Assembly: GCA_003427395.1 (NCBI GenBank)
Contig: BFEA01000382.1
Coordinates: 1,335,834 to 1,385,875 of the forward strand
From: Chara braunii
Lineage: Eukaryota > Streptophyta > Charophyceae > Charales > Characeae
Length of the DNA: 50,042 nt
Reading direction: 5' to 3'
Positions within the stretch are counted from its first letter, which is position 1; each line of letters begins with the position of its first letter. A program made the position numbers and the translations under genes. The notes under the pieces were generated by a model. That model was given only the letters and a program-made list of their open reading frames with translations, ran no database searches and was not told where the DNA came from. Positions 48,909-50,042 of this stretch are shown here, one piece after another.

Positions 48909-50042
48909 CCCACTAGTAACCCGTGGGTTTGGCGTGGGTTTGGGTTACTACTGGGCGTGGGTTTGCCGTGGGTTTCCAAACCCACGCCCACTAGTACCCC
49001 AAACCCACGCCCACTAGTAACCCAAACACACACCCACTAGTAATCCATGGGTTTCGGTTACTAGTAACGCCCACTAGTTTCCAAACCCAAGCCAGACCCA
49101 CGCCAAACCCACGCCAAACCCACGCCAAACCCACGCCAAACCCACGCCTACTAAAAACCCAAACCCACGCCAAACCCACATCAAACCCACGCCGAACCCA
49201 TGCCAAACCCACGCCAATCCCACGCCAAACCCATGGGTTACTAGTCGGCGTGGGTTAGGGGTGGGTTTGGCGTGGGTTTGGGTTACTAGTGGGTGTGAGT
49301 TTGGGTTACTAGTGGGCGTGGTTTTGGCGTGGGTTTGGGTTACTAGTTTGGCGTGGGTTTGGCGTGGGTTAGGCGTTGGTTTGGCGTGGGTTTCGTATGG
49401 GTTTGGCGTGGGTTTGGGTTTGGGTTACTAGTGGGCGTGGGTTTGGGTTACTAGTTGGCGTGGGTTTTGGTTACTAGTGGGCGTGGGTTTGGAAACCCAC
49501 GCCAAACCCACGCCCCACACTGGACCCACGCCAAAGCCACGCCCACTAGTAACCCATGGGTTTGGGTTACTGGTAACGCCCACGAGTAACCCAAACCCAC
49601 GCCCATTAGTAACCCAAACCCACGCCCACTAGTAACCCAAACCCACCCCAAAGCCACGCCAAAGCCACGCAAAACCCACGCCAAACCCATGCCAAACCCA
49701 CGTCCACTAGCAACCTAAACCCATGGGTTAGAAGTGGGCGTGGGTTTGGCGTGGATTTAGTGTGGGTTTGGCGTGGGTTTGGCGTGGGTTTGGGTTACTA
49801 GTCGGCCTTACTAGTGACCCAAACCCATGGGTTTGGCATGGGTTTGGTGTGGGTTTGGCGTGGGTTTGGCGTGGGTTTCCAAACCCATGCCCACGAATAA
49901 CCCATGGGTTTGGCGTGGATTTGGCGTGGGTTTGGCGTGGGTTTGGCGTGGGTTTCCAAACCCACGCCCACTAGTAACCCATGGGTTTGGGTTACTGGTG
50001 GGCGTGGGTTTGGCGTGGGTTTGGCGTGGGTTTCCAAACCCA
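48909..50042. repeat. satellite 2: GGCGTGGGTTT repeat with strand switches
   Basis: Built from the 11-mer GGCGTGGGTTT, often linked by GGGTTACTAGTG. Blocks on the + strand alternate with blocks of its complement AAACCCACGCC, and switches occur at palindromes such as GTTTCCAAAC, CCCATGGG and ACTAGT. Starts directly after GAGTGTGACAC of satellite 1 and runs past the window end. The G-rich strand contains GGG runs, but GGGTTT units are not a telomere repeat. Frames here encode only WVWRGFGVGLA-type repeats. Confidence 0.9.

Noticed and set aside
48909-50042. Telomere repeat
   Set aside because: GGGTTT words occur, but the unit is GGCGTGGGTTT and both orientations alternate; no run of TTTAGGG or TTAGGG exists.
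1-50042. CRISPR array or prokaryotic operon
   Set aside because: Tandem repeats here lack constant repeats with unique spacers, and the window is dominated by eukaryotic LTR retrotransposons.

Overview
The window looks like repeat-rich nuclear DNA of a eukaryote. It has no bacterial-style gene packing, no recognisable housekeeping gene, two abutting satellites, and several Ty3/gypsy-type LTR retrotransposons inserted into one another. Two clues point to the green-plant (streptophyte) lineage. The elements carry primer-binding sites complementary to the 3' end of tRNA-Asp, which plant Ty3/gypsy elements such as Athila use. A fragment near 1.3 kb also matches my memory of plant mitochondrial small-subunit rRNA. 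A charophyte alga would fit, but I cannot prove it. The reverse transcriptases carry a DD-x-P-[VI]-K-G-P signature that I also associate with basidiomycete elements, so a fungus is the main alternative.

Layout. 1-1660: minisatellites and a ~0.4-kb tandem repeat rich in a 16-bp palindrome, with the rRNA fragment lodged in one copy. 1985-3715: a decayed gene of unknown function in one frame with three stops, cut off by the next repeat. 3716-8973 and 40048-45254: two direct copies of a ~5.2-kb sequence with TGTCG...CGACA ends, possibly LTRs of an outer element or two solo LTRs. 8974-10097: remnants of small repeated protein modules. 10765-19254: Element 1 (+ strand), an AT-rich, heavily mutated Ty3-type element with perfect tRNA-Asp PBS, modules, Gag, protease, RT, RNase H and integrase. 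19351-21656: one more module, tandem hairpins, and a minus-strand ORF fragment. 21657-39648: Element 2 (+ strand), an 18-kb LTR retrotransposon with 3.05/3.15-kb LTRs, PBS, about 5 kb of ORFs before gag, gag, protease, RT, RNase H, integrase and a G-rich polypurine tract. 39649-40047: the start of a minus-strand gag-like ORF that Element 2 appears to interrupt. 45255-48908: a ~90-bp satellite with a ~2.9-kb higher-order period. 48909-50042: a second satellite built on GGCGTGGGTTT that switches strand repeatedly.

The most unusual feature is a family of small protein modules of about 80-130 residues encoded between the PBS and gag of both elements, and apparently also inside the 5.2-kb repeat and after integrase of Element 1. 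The clearest copies share a strand motif like YDVxIYVP, a helix with WxxAxxIVxxEKxxL, and a second strand followed by IPxPP. I do not recognise the family. In Element 2 several of these ORFs are intact, start with ATG and overlap in alternating frames directly upstream of gag, so they look like an accessory coding block of the retrotransposon rather than debris. All alignments were made by eye.
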